A stretch of 64,000 nucleotides of DNA, from the NCBI GenBank assembly GCA_047618565.1, contig JBLHKW010000001.1, positions 1 to 64,000 on the forward strand, read 5' to 3'. The first letter of the stretch is position 1; every line of letters starts with the position of its first letter. The position numbers were made by a program, and so were the translations under genes. Below, piece by piece: positions 27,476-37,100 of the stretch. Origin of the DNA: JBLHKW01 sp047618565 (GTDB lineage Bacteria > Planctomycetota > UBA1135 > GCA-002686595). The notes beneath the pieces were generated by a model that ran no database searches, was not told the origin of the DNA, and was given only the letters and a program-made list of their open reading frames with translations.

Positions 27476-27779
27476 CTGTGGGAATTCTGTCGGGTGGTTC
27501 GGCGGCGGCTCAGGCGGGGAGTCATCGGTATCTCCATGTCGACCATCCCCATTCGGAGGCTTGAGTGGGACGCCACGGGAGGGGCGTGTCTCACCCTCGG
27601 GCGCAGCTTCCTGGCCATCGTTTACACGCCCATCGCGAGCTCCACATCCGATCACGGGAAGGCTTGCGCCTGGATCGGCAGGCAAAAATAGGCGTCCGAT
27701 CGGGCCCGGAGATGCCTGGCGGGGGCTGTGCACGGGTCGAATGGCCAACCGTCCAGACGCGTGCTAAGTTTGAAGAACG

Positions 27780-29126
27780 ATGCGTCGTTTCTTCAGCTTC
27801 CTGTCCGCATGCCTCCTCTGTAGCGCCAGCGCGTACGGGTCGGGGACACCGAACTATCTGATCATGCTCGCCGATGACATCGGCGTGGACATGGTGGGGG
27901 CCTATGGTGAGCACCCGGACCCGGCGCGCACCCCGAATATCGATCGCATGGCCCAGCAAGGGATCCTGTTCCGGAACGCCTACTCGGAGCCGATTTGTTC
28001 GGCCTCGCGCGCGGCGCTTCTTACGGGCCGGTTTGGTGTCAGGACGGGCCTGGGATCGAACCCCAAGAAGCTCAACGCGGACAACGTGGGTCTCACGCTC
28101 GACGAGATCCTGCTCCCGGAGCTCTTGCAGCCCTTTGGCTACGGAAGCGCGGTCTGCGGCAAGTGGCACCTGGCCGACTTCAGCCAGGGGCCGATGCACC
28201 CGATCGAATCGGGCTTCGATTTCGCGATCGGTTCACTCGGGAACCTGAGTGGGATGGAGACCTACAAGCGCTGGAAGCGTTCGGTCAACGGCACGACGAG
28301 ACCCAGTTACGCCTACGCAACGACGGATGCCGTCGACAACGCCATCCGGGCCATTCGTCATTTTGAGGGCCGCGACAAGCCTTGGGTCGTACTGGTCGCA
28401 TTCAATGCACCTCATCACCCTCTCCACGCTCCTCCGGGATACCTGCACTCCTATCCGCTGACGGGGGATCCGCAGGCGACACCCGAGCTGCATACGAAGG
28501 CCATGGTCGAGGCGATGGATACGGAGATCGGGCGCTTGCTCGCCGGCCTGGGCGACGCGGGCGACAACACGCTGGTGATCTTCGCGGGGGACAACGGTTC
28601 AACGGAGGAGGCGATCACAGCTCCCTTCGACCCGGAACACGGCAAGGGCACCGTATACGAGGGCGGCATCAACGTCCCGTTCATCGTTTCCGGCCAAGCC
28701 GTCGTGAATCCCGGACGTCAGGTCGAGGGCCTGATCCACCTGCGAGATATCTACCCGACCTTGGCGGAGATGTCGGGCGTTCCAATCCAGCACCCCGTCG
28801 ACGGCCTCTCGCTGCTGCCCTATCTATCGGCGAGCACTCCCGACTCGATCGCCGGATCGTTGCGCGACTGGGCCTACTCCGAGTCCTTCAAGCCGAACAT
28901 TGGCTCGCCCGGCGGAGGGCACTCGTTCCGCCGCAGGGCGGTTCGCAACACCGACGGATTCAAGCTGGTCGTCAACTGGAGTGGCATGTCCGAGTCGTTC
29001 ATGTTCGATCTGAACACCGACCCGTTCGAGACCACGAATCTCCTGCACGGTCAGATGACGGCCCAGGAACAGGCCGCATTCGACGAGTTGACCAGCATCA
29101 TGGAGCGCATCAAGGCGCTGCGCTGA
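27780..29126 (+). CDS. Sulfatase (alkaline-phosphatase superfamily)
   Basis: 448 residues with a signal peptide. The metal-binding Asp pair is in IMLADDIGVDM. The residue converted to formylglycine is Cys of PICSASRAALLTGR, a C-x-A-S-R motif rather than the common C-x-P-S-R. The sulfatase second signature GKWHL and a C-terminal DNGS element follow. Planctomycetes encode many such enzymes against sulfated algal polysaccharides; this one could alternatively be an arylsulfatase. It needs a formylglycine-generating or radical-SAM maturase, and none is in the window. The start is just 304 bases from the hybrid-kinase start chosen here. Confidence 0.9.
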   Translation: MRRFFSFLSACLLCSASAYGSGTPNYLIMLADDIGVDMVGAYGEHPDPARTPNIDRMAQQGILFRNAYSEPICSASRAALLTGRFGVRTGLGSNPKKLNADNVGLTLDEILLPELLQPFGYGSAVCGKWHLADFSQGPMHPIESGFDFAIGSLGNLSGMETYKRWKRSVNGTTRPSYAYATTDAVDNAIRAIRHFEGRDKPWVVLVAFNAPHHPLHAPPGYLHSYPLTGDPQATPELHTKAMVEAMDTEIGRLLAGLGDAGDNTLVIFAGDNGSTEEAITAPFDPEHGKGTVYEGGINVPFIVSGQAVVNPGRQVEGLIHLRDIYPTLAEMSGVPIQHPVDGLSLLPYLSASTPDSIAGSLRDWAYSESFKPNIGSPGGGHSFRRRAVRNTDGFKLVVNWSGMSESFMFDLNTDPFETTNLLHGQMTAQEQAAFDELTSIMERIKALR

Positions 29127-29185
29127 ATCGGCTTCCTTCTGCGGTTGCCTGACTCGTCGATAGGAAAAGGCCCTGGGGCCCGAGC

Positions 29186-29416
29186 TCAACCGATCGTGTC
29201 TTCCTCGCGCGCACGATCGAACTGATCCATCTCGTCGTAAGCCTGCTGGCCCAGGTCGGGACCCCCGGGCGGCTCACCAGGCAGAACCCCACCGTTCTCC
29301 TTACGTACTTTCTTCTCGTCAGCGCGGACCATGCGCCGCTCAAATTTGTCGTCGCGCTTCTGCTGCTTGCGACGTTCGCGCTGTCGTTTTTCGAAGGATT
29401 GGGGCGTGCGTGCCAA
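29186..29416 (-). CDS. Small basic hypothetical protein
   Basis: 76 residues, very rich in Arg, Lys and Glu in the first half (SFEKRQRERRKQQKRDD, FERRMVRADEKK), predicting a charged helix. The second half is Gly/Pro-rich and acidic. I recognise the MARTPQ-FEKRQRER opening as one seen in small conserved proteins of unknown function. It ends convergently with the sulfatase. A GGCC/GGCC hairpin followed by TTTT on this strand (29166-29180) could terminate it. Confidence 0.6.
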   Translation of the reverse strand: MARTPQSFEKRQRERRKQQKRDDKFERRMVRADEKKVRKENGGVLPGEPPGGPDLGQQAYDEMDQFDRAREEDTIG

Positions 29417-29732
29417 GCTTGGCTTCCTTGTTCAGTCGTCTACCGATGCCGGACAGCATCGGCTGACCGTCTACAGCGCGGATCATGTCCAGCGCTGCTT
29501 GAATTACACCATAATGCTAGCATGGGGCGTCGAGAGAGGTACTTCGCGCGTGGACCCGTGCGTGTAAGTCCTGTTCGGGTAGTTGGTTATGTGATGGTTC
29601 GCGGGCCGGCGTAGAGCCCGTGGCGGCGGTTGCTTCGGGCGTCGAGCGCGCCCGGCGAGAGCGGCCACGCTCGGGCTTTCGGTGCGCGTGGCCAGGTTTT
29701 TTGATACGCCCGGCCGGGCTCGTGCGGTACTC
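29417..29732. other. Gene-poor interval with an orphan intrinsic terminator
   Basis: No convincing protein-coding gene was seen on either strand; a 30-codon reading from the ATG at 29522 is possible but has no homologue I know. The interval contains a -10-like CATAAT at 29510-29515, no matching -35, and a strong terminator at its right end. A small RNA of roughly 180 nt is possible. Confidence 0.35.
29663..29702 (+). terminator. Rho-independent terminator with six-T tract
   Basis: GGCCACGC (29663-29670) pairs with GCGTGGCC (29686-29693), followed by AGG and TTTTTT (29697-29702). The upstream plus-strand sequence has no recognised coding gene for at least 500 bases, except the sulfatase ending at 29126. 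Confidence 0.65.
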
Positions 29733-30440
29733 ATGGTCCGTATGGACATGCTCTCACTTCTAATCGCAAGCGCCTTGCTGGCCGTGCCCGATGGGGACGC
29801 GATCGTGCCCCAGGACGAAGGGGCCGATGCGGAGGTCGACTGGCAGATGCCAGCCTCCTCTGTCCCGAGTTGACCGTTGTGACCCGGTGAGGGGCAGCCG
29901 GTCCGTGGGGCCGGCAAGACAGATACACGCTGGACCCTCAGTGCTCGCTGGGTGCCGGATATTCCGGTGGATCGCGCGCGCCAGCGCTACACGGGGATGT
30001 ACGCCATCGGCGAGAGTCTGTCCATCGGAGTCGAGGTCAATCCCCTGGCGGATGATGTGGGGGCGCTGGTCAACTGGCGTGCCGTGGACGAGACCCGGCG
30101 GCGCCCGGCGCTCATCCTTGGCACCAGTTCGGATCGCATCGGCACGACCTCGGGGCGCGCCTACTACGCGACGGCCTCGAAGGACATCGAGAGTTGGACG
30201 GGGGTCCCGGTCGCTCCCTATGTGGGCACCGCCTACGGCGAGTTCGATGATGAGTGGGTGGCGATCGGCGGGCTGCGCATCCGATGGACGCCGAAGGTCA
30301 GCACAACCCATCTCTGGGATGGCCACAACCTCCATCACATCATCAATCGCCCCTTCGGTGATCGGTTGCGCATGGGTGGCGTGCTCGTCGAGCAGCAGGG
30401 CAAGCACTACTTCGGGCTTACCGTCGGCACGTCATTCTGA
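29733..30440 (+). pseudogene. Outer-membrane protein gene interrupted by stop codons
   Basis: The first part (29733-29873) encodes a signal peptide-like start (MVRMDMLSLLIASALLAVP). The same frame continues after in-frame stops at 29871-29873 and 29880-29882 and then stays open to 30440. The downstream 160+ residues alternate beta strands (WTLSARWVPDIPVDR, GMYAIGESLSIGVEVNP, RPALILGTSSDR) and end in Phe (LTVGTSF), like the C-terminal part of an outer-membrane barrel. The gap around 29860-29895 could instead be a pair of frameshifts or a sequencing error. The product is probably lost. Confidence 0.5.
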
Positions 30441-30959
30441 CGGTCGCGCTCTCGAGCCGGCTGGAGCGAGCCGTGACGTGAAGCATTCCAGCGCGTCGAG
30501 GTGATGGGTGGCGCCGCCCTGCGGATTGCTCACGCGCAGCTCGGTCGCGCGGCCCGAATCGTCGGTCCAGCTGACGATCCCGGTCGGATCCACCATGGTG
30601 GCGAAGCCGCCGACACCCAGGGGCTGCACGGCGTCCGTGCCGAGTCCGCGCGTCGCGGTCTCGACCGCGCGCGCATGTCGCGTTGCCCAGCTCAGGTAGG
30701 TCTCGTGCTCGCTCTGGACCGTTGCGACGGAGATCGTGACCAGCGCCGCACTCGACTCGCGCAGATATCCGGCGGTCGTCCGGGCCTGATTCAGGACGCC
30801 GTCGTGGAACAAGGCCCTATCGATCGGGGCCCTGAAGGCCGCTCCGGAGCCCGTGCGCTGGGGTGGTCCCAGGGACGGTATCCCGACGAAGGCCAGGCTC
30901 GCCAGACCGCAGGCGAGCAGGACCGCGTGGGTCGAGGGGCTCGAGATGGGATTCGTCAT
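30432..30959 (-). CDS. Secreted hypothetical protein
   Basis: 175 residues from MTNPISSPSTHAV. A hydrophobic signal segment (AVLLACGLASLAFVGIPSL) is followed by a soluble region of about 140 residues. No family is recognised. The 3' end overlaps the convergent broken outer-membrane gene by 9 bases. Earlier in-frame starts add a basic extension without signal-peptide character. Confidence 0.5.
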   Translation of the reverse strand: MTNPISSPSTHAVLLACGLASLAFVGIPSLGPPQRTGSGAAFRAPIDRALFHDGVLNQARTTAGYLRESSAALVTISVATVQSEHETYLSWATRHARAVETATRGLGTDAVQPLGVGGFATMVDPTGIVSWTDDSGRATELRVSNPQGGATHHLDALECFTSRLAPAGSRARPSE

Positions 30960-31155
30960 GATCCAACGGATGCCATCGAGCGCGCGCGCATCGCATCTGA
31001 AGCCTAATGGCGGCTGACGGAGATTTTTCAGGGCCACCCTTCACGGCCCACCCTTCAATGGCGCCATAAACGCCGCAATCGCCGGATGGTGCGCTGAGCG
31101 TCCGGCCTACAATCCGGTCGCCGCTGCACCAGGCTCACGCCCACACGCGGGACCC

Positions 31156-32190
31156 ATGGAGAACCTGCAAATACGCCGCTTGAACAGCCTGCGAGCGATC
31201 GCAGCCCTGATCGTCGCGGTTTCCCATTACAGCAACATGTCCGGGATCTGGGGCGCGCTGCTGGGCAAGGGCGCCGGGCAGTTCGGCGTCATGCTGTTCT
31301 TCATCCTGAGCGGCTTTCTGATGTCCCACCTCTACCTGGGACGTGACTTCCGCTGGCGCGCGGTGCGCGGCTATGCCGTCGCACGGCTGGCGCGGGTCTG
31401 GCCGCTGTTCGCGGTCGTGTTGATCACGTCCTACGTGGCCCAGCGCGTCGGGAGCAATGAGGTTGCCTACGGCATCCTCGGTTGGCGTGGCCTGACGTCC
31501 CACCTCTTGCTGTTGAAGGGCACGTCGATCCTGTGGACCATCCCGGTCGAGGTGCAGTTCTACCTGGCCTTTATCCTGCTCTGGCTGCTGGCCGCGAAGC
31601 TTGGCCGCGCCTGGATCGCAGTCTGCGCCGCGTGCATCGTCGCGCCCGGGCTGATGCACTACCCGGAGCTGGACGGGCGCCTCTGGGGCGGAGTCGAGTA
31701 CGAGTTCTACCTCGCCACCTCGCTCCCGTATTTCGCCGTGGGGGTGCTGTTCGGGCAACTTTACGGGTCGCGCTGGTGCGCGCGGCTGCCGCGCAGCCCC
31801 TGGTTCGCGCTGGCCATGCTGGGCATCCCCTTGATGTACCCGCCGATCTACATGGGCGTATTTGGCCTGGAGCACGCCATGTGGGAGGACCCGCTCGTGT
31901 TGGCGGTCCTGGCGAGCGTGCTCTTCGTCTACATCTTCATGGTCCCCGACTGCCCCGTGGTCGCGAATCGGGTGGGGGACTTCCTCGGCAAGATATCCTA
32001 CTCGATCTACCTGCTCCACCTTCCGCTGGTGATCTTCATGCAGCCGATGGTCCAGAGTGGCGAAAACAGCATCCTCCTCCTGATGGGTGTCTTCCTTCTG
32101 GCGACCGTCGGAATATCGGCGCTGTCCTACCACCTGATCGAGGCCCCGAGTCGGCGATTGATCCGAACCCGACTGTGGGCCCACGAGTAG
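31156..32190 (+). CDS. Membrane acyltransferase (acyltransferase-3/OafA family)
   Basis: 344 residues with about ten hydrophobic segments. The N terminus has the family pattern: RRLNSLRAIAALIVAVSHYSN with the catalytic His, and LFFILSGFLMSHLYL. Acyltransferase-3 proteins O-acetylate sugars of lipopolysaccharide, exopolysaccharide or other cell-surface glycans from acyl donors in the membrane. Forty-three bases downstream is an SGNH-type secreted hydrolase gene. OafA-type enzymes are often fused to or paired with SGNH domains that transfer or remove the acetyl group, so these two likely cooperate on a surface polysaccharide. Confidence 0.85.
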   Translation: MENLQIRRLNSLRAIAALIVAVSHYSNMSGIWGALLGKGAGQFGVMLFFILSGFLMSHLYLGRDFRWRAVRGYAVARLARVWPLFAVVLITSYVAQRVGSNEVAYGILGWRGLTSHLLLLKGTSILWTIPVEVQFYLAFILLWLLAAKLGRAWIAVCAACIVAPGLMHYPELDGRLWGGVEYEFYLATSLPYFAVGVLFGQLYGSRWCARLPRSPWFALAMLGIPLMYPPIYMGVFGLEHAMWEDPLVLAVLASVLFVYIFMVPDCPVVANRVGDFLGKISYSIYLLHLPLVIFMQPMVQSGENSILLLMGVFLLATVGISALSYHLIEAPSRRLIRTRLWAHE

Positions 32191-32233
32191 GCTGACCCTC
32201 CCGCACCCATTCGCGAGCCGTTACAATCGCCCC

Positions 32234-33739
32234 ATGAGGATCCGACGTCAGCTGCAAGATCTATGCCTTGGCCTGCTCGTGACGCTGGTCCTGTTCGGTC
32301 TGATCGAGGGCGCACTGTGGGCGCTGGGCCTCGGTGACCCCTCCCTCAGCACCGATCTGTCCCGTGGTTTCGATTCGGGTGCCTCCTATCTGGTGCCCGA
32401 CACCGAACATCCCGGTGGCTGGCAGACGCGCTACTACAGCGGCGAGAACAACAAGGAGCACAGTATCCCGCCCAAGAGCGATGCACAGCGTGTCGTTCTG
32501 TTCGGAGGGTCGAATACGCGCGGCTTCCAACGTGGCCGCTTGCCGCAGGCCCTCGACGCGCTGGCTGACGGCGAGTACGAGGTCATCAACCTGGGGCGTT
32601 CCGGCTACGGCAGTGCGCGCGTGGCGATCGCCTTCGAGCAGGCGCTGCAGCGTATCGAGCCCGACATCGTCGTGATCTACATGGGCCACAACGAGTTCGT
32701 CGAGGCTGGCTTCCAGATGGATCTGGACAGCGAATGGTCCTCGGACAGCATGCGCAAGCTGGGCGAAGTTATGCGCTCGACGCGTACGGTCAACCTGTTG
32801 AGCGGTGCGCTGGCCGAACAGAAGGTCGCGGTCCAGACCGAGCCCGAGCTCTGGAAGTGGGAGTACAGCAAGTTCGCGGAGATCACCTACGACGGGACGC
32901 TCGAGCACTTCGAGGCCTACGAGGCGCGTCTGAGGGCCATGTGCTCCGCGGCCCACGCGCGCGGTGTGGAGGTCGTCCTGTGCACCGTGGTCTACAATCG
33001 TTTCTCGGCTCCCCACGTTTCGAATTTTCCACCGGCGACGACGCCGGAGGATCAGGCCCGTTTCAACGAGCTGCATGACGGCACCGTCGCGCTCCTCGCC
33101 GATAGTATTCGGGGCCTCTTGCCCCGTGCCGAGAGTGCACGCGTCCACATCAAGGACTGGATTCACGAGGGCGCCAAGACGGGGCCGGACGTCTGGGATC
33201 GCGAACTGCCCGGGCGGCGCGCTTGCAGCGGACCGTTCGCATCACAGGATCCGATGCTGGGCGACGGCGAACTCTACGCGCGCAAGGTCTGGACCCTGTA
33301 CGACAATTTGCAGGCGCTGCTCGATCGCAGCCTGAGCTCCGAAGGCCGAACCGCACTTGAGCAGGCCGAGCAGAACTTGCTGGCGGCTCTCGATCTCGTG
33401 CCCGACCACTCGCGTGCGCTGTTCACGTTGGGCCTGGTCGAGTACCTGCTCGATCGTCCGGAGGCCTCGATCCGGGAGCGCATCGAAGCGTCCCATCGCT
33501 ACGACAGAGCGCCGCGCAAGGCCAACCAGGTGGTCAACGGGATCATCCGCAGAGTGGCCGAGGATCAGGCCTGGGTGTCGCTGCTGGATGTCGACGAACT
33601 GTTTGCCGATTACATGCCCATGCGCATGACGGGCTGGGAGTGGATGATGGACCACTGCCACCTGAACGTCGGTGCACGCATCATCGCCATGGAGATGCTC
33701 GCGCAGCGCATCGTCGAGACTTTCGGTCCAGAGGACTGA
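32234..33739 (+). CDS. Membrane-anchored SGNH/GDSL-like hydrolase
   Basis: 501 residues. An N-terminal membrane anchor precedes an SGNH domain: block I VVLFGGSNTRGF with the nucleophile Ser, a Gly of block II in INLGRSGYG, block III YMGHNEF, and block V-like D/H residues near the end (HCHLNVGARIIAMEML). A helical, TPR-like region (about 365-430) is inserted. The first Ser is in GGSNT rather than GDSx, as in several polysaccharide O-acetyl esterase/transferase families. It follows the acyltransferase gene by 43 bases; the substrate is unknown. Confidence 0.75.
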   Translation: MRIRRQLQDLCLGLLVTLVLFGLIEGALWALGLGDPSLSTDLSRGFDSGASYLVPDTEHPGGWQTRYYSGENNKEHSIPPKSDAQRVVLFGGSNTRGFQRGRLPQALDALADGEYEVINLGRSGYGSARVAIAFEQALQRIEPDIVVIYMGHNEFVEAGFQMDLDSEWSSDSMRKLGEVMRSTRTVNLLSGALAEQKVAVQTEPELWKWEYSKFAEITYDGTLEHFEAYEARLRAMCSAAHARGVEVVLCTVVYNRFSAPHVSNFPPATTPEDQARFNELHDGTVALLADSIRGLLPRAESARVHIKDWIHEGAKTGPDVWDRELPGRRACSGPFASQDPMLGDGELYARKVWTLYDNLQALLDRSLSSEGRTALEQAEQNLLAALDLVPDHSRALFTLGLVEYLLDRPEASIRERIEASHRYDRAPRKANQVVNGIIRRVAEDQAWVSLLDVDELFADYMPMRMTGWEWMMDHCHLNVGARIIAMEMLAQRIVETFGPED

Positions 33740-33840
33740 TCCGCGCGGGTAGACGGGATCCAGGGGGGGATTCCGCGGGCTCGTCCGTATAAGCGCTGTG
33801 CGCCGAAAGGTCCGAGGGTCTGGATGTCGATCCAGGTTCC

Positions 33841-34128
33841 ATGAGCCGACAGCTCCTGCGTTTCGCGGCGGCCCCGGTTTGGAGCCTTGGGCAGCTGTGT
33901 TCCCTGGCTCTGCTGGGCTGGGCCATGACGCTTTCACTGGGCACCGTCGCTGCGGTGTTCGCCTGCGTCGGTGTTGCTGCACTACGCGGATGCGGTCCGT
34001 GGGAAGGCGGTGCTCTCAGGCAGGTGTTGCTGCCCGTGGTCGCGCTGCTGGCCTGCGTCGTGGCGCGCCATCCGTCGCTCGGTCGCCGTATCGAGCACGG
34101 CCCGTTCGGTCCCGGGCGGTCGCCGTGA
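33841..34128 (+). CDS. Small membrane hypothetical protein
   Basis: 95 residues with two or three hydrophobic segments (about 12-48 and 60-76). GC-rich third positions fit the genome's coding pattern, but there is no recognised family and the Shine-Dalgarno is weak. It is convergent with the large secreted gene that ends at 34149. It may be a real short gene or a chance reading. Confidence 0.4.
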   Translation: MSRQLLRFAAAPVWSLGQLCSLALLGWAMTLSLGTVAAVFACVGVAALRGCGPWEGGALRQVLLPVVALLACVVARHPSLGRRIEHGPFGPGRSP

Positions 34129-34148
34129 AGTCGTCCTGCCACTTTCGA

Positions 34149-37100
34149 TCAGGGGGCGAACGTCACGCTCAGTCCGTTGGTCAGGTTCGATCCGGTTCCA
34201 CAGGGACCCGAGTTATCGCGGAACCAGCCCTGGAACTTCCAGGTCGTTCCGGGGGTGATGTGCGTGGCCTGGACCGGGTTGAGGGCGAAGCGCGCGACCA
34301 TTCCTGGTCCCTCCAGGAGCGTGCCGGATGCATCCGCCTGTCTGACGGGGAAGCGGCCGGCGACCTGACCGACGCAGCGGATGCCGTCCTTGAAGAAGGG
34401 CACGATCTCGGTGCGGCCCTTGAAGATGAGTCCCGATGCGCCGGGAGGCATGTTGCTGATCGCCAGGACGAGGTCGTCTGCGAGGACATCGTTGCTTCCG
34501 GTGATCACGTCGAGCTTCGCGCCGGAGCCGGTCGAGTTTGCGCAGCCCGCGCCGGAGTCCGCGTTGCCGCACGGTCCGGAATCGCAGAAGCAGTAGGTCT
34601 CGAAAGCCGGATCGTCCGCGCCGTCCACGTAGACGCGTAGCTCGCCGACACTCACGTACCCGATCGAGCCGGCCAGGTCGCCCTGCAGGCGAATGCTGCG
34701 CGCGATGACCGGATCGAAGTCCATGGTGAAGGTCTCGTAGGAAACGGCCAGGGATGGATTGCCCGGGTAGGGGGGCGAGACCGACAGGTTCGTTACCGGC
34801 AGCCAGGGGCCGCCATCCGCGACCTGGATCTCGACGTTCAGGGTGTTAAAGCGACCGCCCTGGGGCGCGTGTCGACCCTCCTGGAACAGCAGGCGCGTGA
34901 AAGCCTGAGGCGCGTCGAAGCGGTAGCCGATCCAGTCGTCGCTGCCCTGCTCTCCGAAGTGGAAGGTGTCGAACTGGCCAAAATCGCTGAGCGAGGACTG
35001 GGGTGGGGTGGTGCCGTTACGGATCGTCTCCCGGTCCATGTTGCCGCGGCCCTCCGGGGTCGGCGGGTCGAGCTCGAAGAGGCGCGCGATGATCTCTGCG
35101 GCTGCGGTCACGTCGGTGAACGGCTCCGCAGGCGGGACGATCGATACCAGCTTGGGGCGCAGCTCGCCCACGCTGATGAACTCCTGGTTTCCGCCTGGTG
35201 TGCCGCGCAACCGGATGGCATCCCCGTAGATCGGATCGAAGCGCAGCTCGTAGGTGTCGAAGTGGACCCCGTCGAAGAGGCTCTGCTGCGCCAGCTCGAA
35301 CGGATAGGGCGGGATCGACTCGAGGTTGGAGACCACTTCCCACACCCCCCCGTCGCGGATCTCGACCGTGAAGGCCTCGAACCAGCCGCCGGCGGCCTGG
35401 TGCATGCCCTCCTGGAAGGTCAGGGAGATGAAGCGTGTCTCGTCGCTCGGCGCCTGTTCGAACTCAAAACCGACCCAGTGGTCCCCGGGAGGGTCGCTCG
35501 AATGGCGCGTGTCGTACTGGGTCAGCAGGTCCGCGGAGCCCACGGGCGGGAAGACGTTGTCTCGCAGTACCTCGATGTCGTGATTGCCGGTAGCCGTCGG
35601 GCCAGGAGGATTCGCGCCATCCAGATGGCTGATGGGAAGCAGCGCCCCGCTCAGGTCGCGAACTCGGTCCTGTGGCAGCAGGAACACCGTCTTGGTGTCC
35701 TCGATCAGGTCCTCGTCGCGCACGGTTAAGTGCACCTCGTAATAGTACGAGTCGCCGAGCGGACTGTGGTCTTCGGTCACGAGCACGTCCTGTGCCAGCG
35801 GAGACGTGAAGCTGGCCGGGTGCACGTGCGAGTTGTGATGCAGGTCGACGGACCACTCGTACTCGGCGATCGGCCCCTGTGGGTCCATGCCGGTACCGTT
35901 CAAGGTCACGATGTCTCCCGGCACGAACAGCAGCCCGTTGCTCGGTTCGACGAGCGTGGCGGTCGGAGGCGTGTTTCCGACCAGGATGGTCACGTCGTCC
36001 ATGGTGGCGGCGCCCTCCGAATCCGTCACGGTCAGTTCGGCCAGGTAGACGCCGTTGGCTGAATAGGTGTGCTGCGTGCTGACCGAGTTCGACGTCGGTG
36101 ATCCATCGCCAAAATCCCAGAGGAAGTCGATCGGGCCGCCGTCGCCGTCCATCGAACCGCTGCCATCGAACTGCACCTGCAGGGGCGCATCGCCGCTGGT
36201 AGGCGTGGCGTTGAGATCGACGATCGGCGCCAGGTTGTCGTCGTAGTAGAGACGGTGCACATGCCCGTCGAAGTCCTCCTCCATCAAGAGGAAGTACACG
36301 TCGCCATTCAGGGGGTGGATCTGCATGTCGACCAGTCGCACGACGTCCTCCCCGAACTCACGCACGGCGACCAGGTTGTCCTGCGCGTCCGTCTCCAGGG
36401 TCTTGACCCAGCGGTAGGAGTAGTCGCTGAAGAAGAACCTGCCGTCGTACTCAGGCGGGTACGTGCCATTGCCTTCGTAGTGCACCCCGCCCAGGGCGCA
36501 GCTCCCCGTGAACCCACTAAGTGGCGTGTCATCGTGGTCGAAGTGGAAGCCGGACGGAGTCAGCAGCGCGGGGTCGTCGCGCGCGTAGGCCAGCAGCGGC
36601 AGGGTCAGGATCCCAGGATTCGAACTGTTGCAATCCGGGTAGTCAAAGGGAGGCCCGGAGGAGCTGTAGGCCTGGTAGATGGCGTTTGGATTGGGGCCCT
36701 CCAGGCACGGCCAGCCGAAGTTCTCGCCGCCGTGGCAGACGTTCAGTTCCTCCCAGCTCGCCCAGCCGACGTCGCCGATGTAGATCGTCCCCGGTTGCCC
36801 AAGAGCGGGGTCCAGCGCGCCTGTACCGGGCTTGATGTTGACCCGGAATGGGTTGCGCAGGCCCAGCGCCCAGACCTTGGAGGCATTGCTGGCGGGATTC
36901 CCGTCGAAGAACGGGTTGGATGGATATCCGAGGCCCGTCTGCGGGTCGATGCGCAGGACCTTGCCGGACAGGGCGCGCGGATCTTGCGCTCGGAAGGCTC
37001 CGGAGTCCTGGTCGAGGGGCATCGGTCCGCGCAGACCCGTCGTGGGGTGGGTGAAGTTCCCGAACGCGGCCGGGTCGAGTCCGCCCGGGTCATTGTGGTG

